This document shows, piece after piece, positions 14,254 through 22,810 of a stretch of 64,000 nt of DNA (position 1 is the stretch's first letter; each line of letters opens with the position of its first letter). Under the pieces are notes generated by a model that searched no databases, had not been told where the DNA came from, and was given only the letters and a program-made list of their open reading frames with translations. The position numbers and the translations under genes were made by a program. This DNA comes from Sphingobacterium paucimobilis HER1398. Lineage in GTDB: Bacteria; Bacteroidota; Bacteroidia; Sphingobacteriales; Sphingobacteriaceae. The stretch lies in contig NZ_ATDL01000016.1 of NCBI RefSeq assembly GCF_000416985.1, positions 248,001 to 312,000 of the forward strand, read 5' to 3'.

Positions 14254-15969
14254 ATGATAAACCTAAATATTGACTCTGCGAAAGATAGAACTTACGATGC
14301 TATTGTAATTGGTTCAGGCATCAGTGGCGGATGGTCCGCTAAAGAGCTTTGTGAAAGAGGCTTGAAAACGTTGGTTTTAGAACGGGGCCGGGACGTAAAG
14401 CATATCAAGGATTATCCCACCACAAATATGTATCCTTGGGAGTTTGAACATCGGAATGAATTACCTTATCAAGTTAAAAAAGATAACCCAATTGTGAGCA
14501 AATGTTATGCATTTCATGAGGATGCAGCACATTTTTTTGTGAAGGATCAAGAGCATCCTTATATCCAGGAAAAGCCTTTCGATTGGATTAGAGGGTATCA
14601 AGTCGGGGGTAAATCGCTCCTATGGGCGAGACAGACGCAGCGTTGGTCTGATTTTGATTTTGAGGGGCCTGCTCGTGATGGGTTTGCTGTTGATTGGCCC
14701 ATCCGCTATGCTGATCTAAAACCATGGTATGATCAGGTAGAGCGATTTGCAGGGATTGCAGGAGATAAGGATGGTTTGCCCGAACTGCCCGATGGTGAGT
14801 TCCTGCCGGGGTATCCGCTAAATGTCGTAGAGAAATATTTTAAGAAATCCATTGAGGGAAAGTATCCCGAACGGAAGATCATATCTGCCCGATGTGCTCA
14901 TATATCCAAGCCACAACCTATACACATCCAACAAGGTAGGACGCAGTGTCAAAATCGTGTCCTTTGCCAACGAGGATGTCCGTTTGGTGGATATTTTAGT
15001 TCCAATTCATCGACTTTACCTTGGGCCGCTAAGACAGGTCACATGACGTTGCGCCCCGATTCTGTGGTTCGTTCGATTTTGTACGATGAGCACAAAAAAC
15101 GGGCGATAGGCGTAAAGGTAATCGATCGTAATACCAAAGAGGAGATAGACTTTTTTGCTCGTGTTATATTTGTAAATGCAGGAGCAATAAATACGAATCT
15201 GCTACTTTTAAATTCAATTTCCAATCGTTTTCCCAATGGTATAGGCAATGATAGCGATACTTTGGGTAAGTATGTCGCTTTCCATAATTATAGTGCACGG
15301 GTATATGCAGAGTATGAAGGATTATTGGATTATAAAACAACTGGCAGAAATCCTGCGGGTGGGGGCTATATGCCTCGTTTCCGAAATCTATATAAGCAGG
15401 AGACAGATTATTTGAGAGGTTATGCTGCAGGCTTTGGAGCTTGGCGTTCGGCTGTAGCCGATCAATCTGGATTAGGAAATGGATTAAAGGAATCGTTGTT
15501 GAACCCCCAATTGGGCAATTGGGGAGTAGGATCGCATATGATGGGAGAGACTATTCCTAAAGCGACTAACTGCGTCACATTGGATGCCCAGAGTAAGGAT
15601 GACTGGGGAGTTCCATTGTTAAAGGTCTCGATTGATTATGATGAGAATGATGACAAGATGAAAAAGGACTATCTCGACACTATGGAGGAGATGTTCAAGG
15701 TCGCAGGTTTTAGTAATATTCGTAGGGACGAGGCCTGGCAGGCCCCTGGATTGGATATCCATGAAATGGGAGGCGTACGAATGGGAGCGGATGCGAAGAC
15801 CTCTATGTTGAATAAGTGGAACCAGATGCATGCCGTATCAAACGTATTTGTAACTGATGGAGCTTGTATGACCTCTACTTCTACACAAAATCCATCCTTG
15901 ACATACATGGCATTCTCTGCTCGTTCTGTAGACTATGCGGTTCGTGAGATGAAAAAAGGAAATCTATAA
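14254..15969 (+). CDS. GMC family FAD-dependent oxidoreductase
   Basis: A 571-residue GMC oxidoreductase (glucose-methanol-choline family) predicted to oxidise a sugar or alcohol with FAD. The N-terminal Rossmann motif is AIVIGSGISGGWSAKEL, with the adenine-binding ERGRD about 25 residues on. The FAD loop YQVGGKSLLWARQTQRWSDF and the C-terminal TDGACMTSTSTQNPSLTYMA (catalytic His/Asn zone) are present. It has no signal peptide of its own, so it would be carried out by the Tat signal on the preceding subunit. The substrate is unknown; related Bacteroidota enzymes oxidise sugars or glycosides to 3-keto forms, but that is only a possibility here. Confidence 0.85.
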   Translation: MINLNIDSAKDRTYDAIVIGSGISGGWSAKELCERGLKTLVLERGRDVKHIKDYPTTNMYPWEFEHRNELPYQVKKDNPIVSKCYAFHEDAAHFFVKDQEHPYIQEKPFDWIRGYQVGGKSLLWARQTQRWSDFDFEGPARDGFAVDWPIRYADLKPWYDQVERFAGIAGDKDGLPELPDGEFLPGYPLNVVEKYFKKSIEGKYPERKIISARCAHISKPQPIHIQQGRTQCQNRVLCQRGCPFGGYFSSNSSTLPWAAKTGHMTLRPDSVVRSILYDEHKKRAIGVKVIDRNTKEEIDFFARVIFVNAGAINTNLLLLNSISNRFPNGIGNDSDTLGKYVAFHNYSARVYAEYEGLLDYKTTGRNPAGGGYMPRFRNLYKQETDYLRGYAAGFGAWRSAVADQSGLGNGLKESLLNPQLGNWGVGSHMMGETIPKATNCVTLDAQSKDDWGVPLLKVSIDYDENDDKMKKDYLDTMEEMFKVAGFSNIRRDEAWQAPGLDIHEMGGVRMGADAKTSMLNKWNQMHAVSNVFVTDGACMTSTSTQNPSLTYMAFSARSVDYAVREMKKGNL

Positions 15970-15980
15970 GTAGATACTAA

Positions 15981-16016
15981 AAAAAGCGCTGTACAGAATT
16001 CTGTACAGCGCTTTTT
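15981..16016. terminator. Perfectly palindromic bidirectional terminator
   Basis: A 36-base perfect palindrome centred on GAATTC, with A5 at one end and T5 at the other. It sits between the convergent GMC oxidoreductase and nrdF genes and can end both transcripts. Confidence 0.92.
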
Positions 16017-16034
16017 ATTCTTAAAGACTATAGA

Positions 16035-17021
16035 TTAAATATCTACTGTAGCATCCATTTCGAAGTCTTCGTGTTTTAGATGTACGATTTCCATAGACTT
16101 TTCGTAGTTTGTCGATTTCTTCGAAAAGAAGTCATGCTGTGTCGTCTCTGTATTCAAGCCATTCAATACGATAGGGTTGACCTGTTTTACTTCGAATATA
16201 GGATCAAAACCAAGATTCATCAAGGCTTTATTACCATTATATCTAACATATTCTTTGACTTCTGACGTCAATCCTACTACTGTATAGAGCTCTTCTGTAT
16301 ATTTGATTTCGTTTTCGTAAAGTTCATTAAGAAGATTCAGGAAACGTTGTTTTACTTCTTCTTTATTAGGCAATTTGGCAAAGACCTCTTGAGCGATCAA
16401 TCCTACGAATACACCATGTATCGATTCGTCCGCTACGATTTTTTTGATGATATCTGCAGAAGCTACCATTTGTCCCTGTCCACACAGCCAAAGTGGTAAA
16501 AAGAATCCAGAATAGAATAAAAATGATTCCAACAGTACTGATGACGCCAATGCCATAAACAGCTCCTCGTCGCTTGGATTTTTCTTGTCTATACCCCGAT
16601 AGTGTCTATCGATCGTATTGGCTTTGAATTGTAAAAATTTGTTCTGTGATACCCAACCAAACACATCGTTGATCTCGTTGGTGGTGGATACTGTAGTAAA
16701 TATAGTCGAATATGATTTAGCATGTATAGCCTCCATCATACACATATACGAAAGCACCGCCTTATTCTGTAGCGAGTCGATATGATCTATAATCTTAGGC
16801 ATACCGGTGTGACTCTGTAGAGTATCTAGTAATGTCAATCCTCCCAGTGCTTTTTTATAACACTCTTTCATATCCCAGCTTAGACCCTTCCAGCTGTCGA
16901 TATCTTTAGATGGAATATATTCAGTGTCAATCCAGAACTGTTTGATATTTTGCTCCCAGAACATGAGGGCGTAATCATTATCCGGTGTATTCCAGTTGAC
17001 GGCGGTAAATTGTTTGTCCAT
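16035..17021 (-). CDS. nrdF: Class Ib ribonucleotide reductase, radical subunit
   Basis: NrdF carries the metal centre and tyrosyl radical used by NrdE to reduce ribonucleotides. The 328 residues have ligands Asp66 (TLLDTLQ), Glu97 and His100 (MEAIH), Glu165 (LLESFLF), Glu199 and His202 (VADESIHG), and the radical Tyr104 in EAIHAKSY, four residues after the His as in NrdF. The presence of nrdI in the same operon fits a dimanganese centre oxidised by NrdI-derived superoxide. It is the last gene of nrdH-nrdI-nrdE-nrdF, 133 bases after nrdE. Confidence 0.94.
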   Translation of the reverse strand: MDKQFTAVNWNTPDNDYALMFWEQNIKQFWIDTEYIPSKDIDSWKGLSWDMKECYKKALGGLTLLDTLQSHTGMPKIIDHIDSLQNKAVLSYMCMMEAIHAKSYSTIFTTVSTTNEINDVFGWVSQNKFLQFKANTIDRHYRGIDKKNPSDEELFMALASSVLLESFLFYSGFFLPLWLCGQGQMVASADIIKKIVADESIHGVFVGLIAQEVFAKLPNKEEVKQRFLNLLNELYENEIKYTEELYTVVGLTSEVKEYVRYNGNKALMNLGFDPIFEVKQVNPIVLNGLNTETTQHDFFSKKSTNYEKSMEIVHLKHEDFEMDATVDI

Positions 17022-17154
17022 GTACTACTAAAAATTATCATTGTTGAGCTCGCTAAAGCTCCGTTAAAGACTAAAAACAGGAGAAGGCTTGTTCTCGCTT
17101 TCTCCCGATTTGTTATGTTTTATTTTGAGCAATGCTCTTCAGTCTGTAATCTAA

Positions 17155-19260
17155 TTACGCTGAGCAGGAGATACACTCTTCGATTGTTGATTTTCGAGTA
17201 CGTGTATAATATAAAGACTTTAAGCCTAGTTTGTGTGCGTAGATATAATACTTCGCCAAATCCCGTGTGCTATCCTTAGAGTTGGTGTGAAGAATAGTAG
17301 ATACCCCCTGATCGATGTGACGTTGGATGACAGAAATCAGTTTTAGAACCTTCATCTGATCCATGTCATAGGCCGATTTGAAGTAGAAGTAGTTATCATT
17401 TGTCAAATAAGGCATAGGATAGTAAGTCGTGCTATCTCCATACTCACGTACTTCGATGATATCTACGATAGGCATGACCGAAGCAGTAGCGTTCATAATG
17501 TAAGAAGTAGACTGGTTAGGAGCAATCGCCAAGCGGTAAGCATGGTAGATACCGTGCTCTGCAACCTGTGCTTTTAGATTTTCCCAATCTTCAACTGTAG
17601 GGACATGTATACCTTCAAATAGTTCTTTAACCTTATCTGTTTTTGGTAAGTAATCTCTGTCTAAGTATTTGTCGAAGTATGTTCCGTCCGCATAAGCTGA
17701 TTTTTCAAAGCCAACAAATGTTCTTCCACGCTCTTTAGCTATTTCCATAGATGCTTCTAGGGAATAGTAATTCATAGCCATGAAAAATGTATTCGCAAAG
17801 TCCAGTGCCTCATGTGATTCGTACATGATAAAGCTCTTTGCTAAGAAACCATGTAAGTTCATCGCTCCTAATCCTACAGAATGTAGTTCGCGGTTTGCTT
17901 TGGCTATCGAAGGTACCATCTCGATATCTGTTACGTCGGTTACGACAGTAAGTGCGCGCATCGCCGTTTTTACAGTCTCTTTGATGCGTTTATTGTCCAT
18001 CACGGTAGCAATGTTCAATGAACCAAGGTTACAGGAAATACCGTAACGGATAGTATCCTCCTTACCATAAATATTAATATCAGATACTTCAGATATCTGC
18101 ATGATTTCAGTACATAGGTTGGAGAATTTTACCCGACCCAAGCCATTCAATGCATGTGCTTTATTCGTGTTTTCTTTGAAGAAAATGTAAGGATATCCCG
18201 ATTCTTTCTGTGTCTGTGCAATCTTCACCAAAAGGTGACGGGCATTAATTTTCTTTTTCTTAACATTAGGATTCGTAATCAACTCATCATACATGGCATC
18301 CATATCCATTTCATCTAGATACTGACCATATTCTTGCATGACTGTATGTGGATAGATCAAATAAGCCGGTTCATCTTTTTCGGCAAGTTCCATAAACTTA
18401 TCAGGTACGATGATACCTATCGAAAGAGATTTGATGCGTACTTTTTCGTCCACATTGATTTTCTTACAATCCAGGAATTCTTCGATATCAGAGTGGAATA
18501 TATTCAGATATACCGCTCCGGCACCTGGGCGCTGTCCCAATTGGTTGGCATAAGAAAAAGTGTCTTCCATGATTTTCATAATCGGCAATACACCTCCCGC
18601 ACGTCCATCAACACCTTTTATTGCTTCACTACGACCACGGATCTTAGAAATATTGAAAGATACACCACCACCTATAGAAGATAATTTCATGGCAGAATCC
18701 ACTGCGTAGCCTATTCCATTCAGGTTATCTCCGATTTCATCCAGGAAACAAGAGACTAATTCGCCAGAACGTTTCTTTCCAGCGTTCAAGAATGTCGGGG
18801 TAGCAGGCTGATACTCTTGATTGATCATTATTTCAGCATACTCAATAGCCTTTTGTACACCTTCTTCACGGGCCAAGAACAACGAGACCGCAACAACACG
18901 GTCTTCATAGCGTTCTAGAAACTTTTCACCAGAGTCGTCACGTAAGGCATAGCTTTGGAAAAACTTAAACGCAGCCATGAAAGATTCGAAGCGGAATTTT
19001 TTAGCGTATACATAGTTGAATACCTCTTCCATTTCTTCGAATGTAAACCATTGATAGAAATTAATATAGTAGTTATGCTCTACTAAATAATCTATTTTCT
19101 CTTTAAGGTTGTAAAAGAAAACAGTATTCTTGTTTACATACTCTAGGAAATATGCTCGTACAGCCTCTTTATCTTTATGAAGGCTATACTCGTCATCATG
19201 TTTGATCATGATTTCGTTATTAAGCAATATCCAGTTTTTTGCTACCTCGTTTGCTATCAT
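17155..19260 (-). CDS. nrdE: Class Ib ribonucleotide reductase, catalytic subunit
   Basis: The catalytic chain that reduces ribonucleoside diphosphates to deoxy forms. The 701 residues begin with the short class Ib N-terminus (NWILLNNEIMIK) without the ATP-cone activity domain of NrdA. They show PATPTFLNAGKKRSGELVSCF with a redox Cys, FSNLCTEI (the Asn-x-Cys-x-Glu active site), GLGAMNLHG, and the C-terminal CISC at 696-699 that is reduced by NrdH. Missing the ATP cone means weak or different dATP control. The start overlaps nrdI by 41 bases. Confidence 0.94.
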   Translation of the reverse strand: MIANEVAKNWILLNNEIMIKHDDEYSLHKDKEAVRAYFLEYVNKNTVFFYNLKEKIDYLVEHNYYINFYQWFTFEEMEEVFNYVYAKKFRFESFMAAFKFFQSYALRDDSGEKFLERYEDRVVAVSLFLAREEGVQKAIEYAEIMINQEYQPATPTFLNAGKKRSGELVSCFLDEIGDNLNGIGYAVDSAMKLSSIGGGVSFNISKIRGRSEAIKGVDGRAGGVLPIMKIMEDTFSYANQLGQRPGAGAVYLNIFHSDIEEFLDCKKINVDEKVRIKSLSIGIIVPDKFMELAEKDEPAYLIYPHTVMQEYGQYLDEMDMDAMYDELITNPNVKKKKINARHLLVKIAQTQKESGYPYIFFKENTNKAHALNGLGRVKFSNLCTEIMQISEVSDINIYGKEDTIRYGISCNLGSLNIATVMDNKRIKETVKTAMRALTVVTDVTDIEMVPSIAKANRELHSVGLGAMNLHGFLAKSFIMYESHEALDFANTFFMAMNYYSLEASMEIAKERGRTFVGFEKSAYADGTYFDKYLDRDYLPKTDKVKELFEGIHVPTVEDWENLKAQVAEHGIYHAYRLAIAPNQSTSYIMNATASVMPIVDIIEVREYGDSTTYYPMPYLTNDNYFYFKSAYDMDQMKVLKLISVIQRHIDQGVSTILHTNSKDSTRDLAKYYIYAHKLGLKSLYYTRTRKSTIEECISCSA

Positions 19261-19627
19261 AGTATTGATTCTTAATTATTTCTATAAATTGATTTATATC
19301 TTCCATTGTACCCGATAGCTCAAATTTGAAAGCTAACGGAACATCATACATTGCAGATGCCTTGTCCGCTGCTACTGCAAAGTTTCTACCCCAATTGCGG
19401 TTCCCGCTAGAGGTCACAGAAAATAACCTGTTACTGTTTTGTGTTAGGAATTCTTCCGTCAATGGCGGGATCTTTCCAAAATTTGTTGTAAATGTGACCA
19501 AATGTCCAGATTCTTCGACAATCATGTCCTTTTGAATCTTGATGGCCTGCCATCCCGTAATCTGTACTACTTTGTCAATGAAGCGTTGTACATTTCCGGT
19601 TTTGCTGTCAAAATATAAATGTATCAT
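19220..19627 (-). CDS. nrdI: NrdI, flavodoxin-like RNR maturase
   Basis: NrdI is a small FMN protein that supplies the oxidant for assembling the Mn2-tyrosyl radical of NrdF. The 135 residues start MIHLYFDSKTGNVQRFIDKV (a phosphate-binding SKTGN loop) and contain SVTSSGNRNWGRNF, the signature loop of NrdI near the flavin, then DVPLAFKFELSGT. Length is normal. It sits between nrdH and nrdE, overlapping the nrdE start by 41 bases, which points to coupled translation. Confidence 0.93.
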   Translation of the reverse strand: MIHLYFDSKTGNVQRFIDKVVQITGWQAIKIQKDMIVEESGHLVTFTTNFGKIPPLTEEFLTQNSNRLFSVTSSGNRNWGRNFAVAADKASAMYDVPLAFKFELSGTMEDINQFIEIIKNQYYDSKRGSKKLDIA

Positions 19628-19658
19628 AATCCTGTCTTTTTATGATTACTTTTATCTG

Positions 19659-19895
19659 TTACTGCGCAATAGCTTCTTCCAGTTCTTGCGGCTTGAATCC
19701 TATTATACGGTGTTGTATCTCTTCACCATTTAGGACAATTACTGTAGGTACTGTACGTACCTTAAACTTAACAGCCAATTCAGGTTCATCAAACGGATTA
19801 ACTCTTTCGTACGAAATACCCTTATTATCTAAGTAAGCCGACACTTGATCGCATGGGACGCAATCGTTTTTCTCGAATTTAATGATTCTTGCCAT
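19659..19895 (-). CDS. nrdH: NrdH glutaredoxin-like redoxin
   Basis: NrdH is the dedicated electron donor for NrdE; it has a glutaredoxin fold but is reduced by thioredoxin reductase. The 78 residues have the active site CVPC (residues 12-15), the cis-Pro region VRTVPTVI and ELAVKF. The CVPC form is typical of NrdH rather than of glutathione-dependent CPYC glutaredoxins. First gene of the operon, 31 bases before nrdI; the promoter should lie in the 19896-20306 gap. Confidence 0.92.
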   Translation of the reverse strand: MARIIKFEKNDCVPCDQVSAYLDNKGISYERVNPFDEPELAVKFKVRTVPTVIVLNGEEIQHRIIGFKPQELEEAIAQ

Positions 19896-20306
19896 GTTAT
19901 ATTAAGTTTGGTCGAAAACTACTTTCCTTCATAGTAAAAAAATAGTTTATCGAAGTGTAAAAAAAAACGCTGATCGTGAGATAGTGACAATCTCAACAGG
20001 AACAAATATCCTACATTTTAATCCGGAGAGGTAGTCATACTTTTCCACACTCGAACAGGAAAGACCTTCAAAATGCTTGTGGTAGAGCGGTAGTTTTGGT
20101 AATTTGCTGTTATACAGTTGTTAATCTATGTTGATAACTTTAAAATCCCTTTTGTCAACATAAATCTACAACACTAAATTACCTGTTTTTAATGTCAAAA
20201 AAAATATGATATTGGTGCTAATATCGATAAAAATATGTATATTATATGTCCCGTTTTTTGCCCGAGTACAAATAAGAATCATTAAGTTTACAGACCAATA
20301 TGTATT
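19896..20306. other. Divergent nrdH / S9 peptidase intergenic region
   Basis: A 411-base AT-rich gap with no convincing ORF. It must hold the promoters of nrdHIEF (-) and the S9 peptidase gene (+). I see a short hairpin TGAGAT/ATCTCA (19977-19982 and 19990-19995). I do not see a convincing NrdR box pair or a cobalamin riboswitch, though both can be hard to see by eye. Confidence 0.4.
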
Positions 20307-22766
20307 ATGATGAAAGCACCTAATTTATTTTTATCGAATCCTCGTCGTCATTTTATGTCACGTGTGGCGAGGACAATGTTATTTGTCTCCCTCTTTGGCT
20401 TTTTTGCGGAAGGATATGCCCAGGAGAATATCACTTTTCAAAAGCCGTCTTCCGAAATTTTGGCCTTGGCCGCTTATCAACGTCCGCCTGTTATTCGAAT
20501 GAGCCCAAATAAAAAATGGGTGTTGTCTATGTATCGACCGACTTATAAAACCTTGGACGAGCTAGGACAAGAAGAGCTTCGTCTGGCCGGGCTACGTATA
20601 AATGCCAAAGCTGGTATCTCTAGTACGGAAACGTACTATGACAATCTTCGGTTAAAGTCTGTCGACGGAGGGCAAGAGTATACCGTGCGTGGTTTACCAG
20701 CACAAGCCCTGATAGCGAATGTCGGGTATTCATCAGACAGTAAGAAAATAGCTTTTACCCATACCAGCACACAGGGACTTTCTTTGTGGGTGATCGATGT
20801 GGAGAGCCGTACGGCCAAACAATTGACAGATTATGTTTTAAATGCTGTGCTCACTGCACCTTATACTTGGGTTCGTAATTCCAATGAGCTGTTGATCAGT
20901 AAACGTCCCACTGTGAGCAAGAGCTTAATCGATCACAGCAAGGATTTGCCTCAGGGGCCGGTGGTTTCTACAAGTGATGGAAATATATCGCAGTTAAGGA
21001 CGTATCAGGATTTGTTAAAAAACCCGCAGGACGAACAAGATTTCGAAACATTAGCTACTTCAGAGCTTTTTTGGATCAATCTGAATGGTGAAGAACGTAA
21101 GTTTTTGTCTGCCGGGATGTATACTCAAAGTTCCCTATCACCAGATGAAAAGTATGTCTTGGTTTCTCAACTTAAAAAGCCGTTTTCCTATCTCGTGGGC
21201 TACAATTCCTTTCCACAGGAGACTTTTGTGTATAGCATTGATGGCGCATTAGTAAAGAAGGTAAACGAGACCCCGCTGTTAGAGATAATGCCAAAAGGAT
21301 TTTCTTCAGTTCGTGCAGGAAAGAGATCGTTGGCTTGGCGATTGGATAAACCCGCTAATTTATATTTTGTGGAAGCTTTAGATGGAGGAGATGCGAACAA
21401 GGAATCCACATTCAGGGATGAACTTTTCGTATGGAACTTTCCTTTTGACGGAGCACCTAAGTCTATTATGAAGATTCAGGATCGTTTCTCCAGTGTTGTT
21501 TGGGGAAATGACAATTATGCTTTAGTCTCTTCGCAATGGTATGATACTCGGAATGTAAAAACCTTTCTCTTAAATCCTACGACCGGTCATAATCAGGTGA
21601 TCACAGATCGCAACAGGCAGGATGTGTATTCCGATCCGGGTAATATCTTTCGGGACAAAAATAGCTTTGGAGTGTATACGATGTATATCAATAAGGACAG
21701 AGCCTATTTTGTAGGTGACGGTTTCACCAAGGAAGGGGAGTTTCCTTTTATTGATGAATTCAATCTTAAAACATTAAAGAAGAACAGGCTGTACGTAGCG
21801 AAGGCGTCAGACCTCCAAGAGCGTATAGCGCAGGTTATCGATATCACGAAAGGAGATATCTTGATTTCATTGCAGTCAGCAACGCAGTACCCTAACTTTT
21901 ATCAAAAGAATATAAAAACGGGGAAGCAAGTCGCAGTAACCAATATTGAGAATCCATTCAAAACATTAGAGAAGGTACACAAAGAAGTGTTGAATTATAC
22001 CCGCAATGACGGGGTTGCATTGTCTGGTACACTTTATCTTCCTGCCAATTATGATAAAAACGAAAAACTACCATTACTTATCTGGGCGTATCCACGTGAA
22101 TATAAAGACAAGAATACAGCAGGTCAGAGTACAGCTAATCCGAAAGAATTCACTTTTCCAAGCTATGGTTCTTTTATCTATTGGGTATCGAAGGGCTATG
22201 CTGTCCTGGATAATGCGGCTTTCCCTATTGTAGGCGAAGGGCAGCAAGAGCCTAATGATACATTTATCCCGCAATTGGTAGCCAATGCAGAAGCTGCTAT
22301 AAATGCTGTCGATAAACTAGGCTATATAGACCGTAAAAGAGTTGCGGTGGGAGGACACTCCTATGGCGCGTTTATGACTGCGCACCTATTATCCAACTCT
22401 AATCTTTTTGCGGCGGGTATTGCCCGTTCCGGAGCTTATAACAGGACATTGACTCCATTCGGTTTTCAGAGTGAGCAGCGCAATTTTTGGGATGATCCAC
22501 AGCTTTATATGACCATGTCTCCATTCATGAGCGCCGACCGGATGAAGACACCAATGTTATTAGTGCATGGTGCAGCAGATAATAATCCTGGAACATTCAC
22601 ACTACAGACAGAACGCTACTTTCAAGCATTAAAGAACTTGGGAGCGCCTGTACGTATGGTGATTTTACCACGAGAGTCACATGGCTATGCTGCCAAAGAA
22701 AATATTTTCCATCTATTATGGGAGCAAGATCAGTTTTTGGAGAAATATCTAAAAGCAAAGAAATAA
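20307..22766 (+). CDS. Secreted S9 family serine peptidase (glutamyl endopeptidase-like)
   Basis: An 819-residue prolyl-oligopeptidase-family peptidase, predicted periplasmic. The N-terminus (about 1-39, ending EGYAQ) is a signal peptide with a long basic n-region. The middle is a predicted beta-propeller, and the last 260 residues are an alpha/beta hydrolase: Ser685 in GGHSYGAFM, Asp758 in LLVHGAADNNPG and His792 in RESHGYAA form the triad. The C-terminal part (FWDDPQLYMTMSPFM) resembles S9D glutamyl endopeptidases rather than dipeptidyl peptidase IV. It stands alone, divergent from nrdH; its stop codon lies in a palindromic terminator shared with ilvA. The start could be either of two adjacent ATGs. 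Confidence 0.85.
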   Translation: MMKAPNLFLSNPRRHFMSRVARTMLFVSLFGFFAEGYAQENITFQKPSSEILALAAYQRPPVIRMSPNKKWVLSMYRPTYKTLDELGQEELRLAGLRINAKAGISSTETYYDNLRLKSVDGGQEYTVRGLPAQALIANVGYSSDSKKIAFTHTSTQGLSLWVIDVESRTAKQLTDYVLNAVLTAPYTWVRNSNELLISKRPTVSKSLIDHSKDLPQGPVVSTSDGNISQLRTYQDLLKNPQDEQDFETLATSELFWINLNGEERKFLSAGMYTQSSLSPDEKYVLVSQLKKPFSYLVGYNSFPQETFVYSIDGALVKKVNETPLLEIMPKGFSSVRAGKRSLAWRLDKPANLYFVEALDGGDANKESTFRDELFVWNFPFDGAPKSIMKIQDRFSSVVWGNDNYALVSSQWYDTRNVKTFLLNPTTGHNQVITDRNRQDVYSDPGNIFRDKNSFGVYTMYINKDRAYFVGDGFTKEGEFPFIDEFNLKTLKKNRLYVAKASDLQERIAQVIDITKGDILISLQSATQYPNFYQKNIKTGKQVAVTNIENPFKTLEKVHKEVLNYTRNDGVALSGTLYLPANYDKNEKLPLLIWAYPREYKDKNTAGQSTANPKEFTFPSYGSFIYWVSKGYAVLDNAAFPIVGEGQQEPNDTFIPQLVANAEAAINAVDKLGYIDRKRVAVGGHSYGAFMTAHLLSNSNLFAAGIARSGAYNRTLTPFGFQSEQRNFWDDPQLYMTMSPFMSADRMKTPMLLVHGAADNNPGTFTLQTERYFQALKNLGAPVRMVILPRESHGYAAKENIFHLLWEQDQFLEKYLKAKK

Positions 22767-22810
22767 TATATAAAGAAGGCTGTCCGAGGACAGCCTTCTT
22801 TATATATTAT
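22763..22810. terminator. Shared terminator containing both stop codons
   Basis: A 23-bp perfect stem with a 2-base loop (GA). The TAA of the S9 peptidase (22764-22766) and the TAA of ilvA (22807-22809 on the minus strand) sit at mirror positions in the two arms, so one palindrome ends both convergent genes. Confidence 0.92.

Noticed and set aside
18334..18684. A 116-codon frame on the plus strand inside nrdE
   Set aside because: It is antisense to the conserved catalytic subunit and shows no recognisable motif.
19896..20306. Cobalamin riboswitch or NrdR boxes before nrdH
   Set aside because: I found no B12-box and no clear pair of NrdR sites; only a weak 6-bp hairpin is visible.
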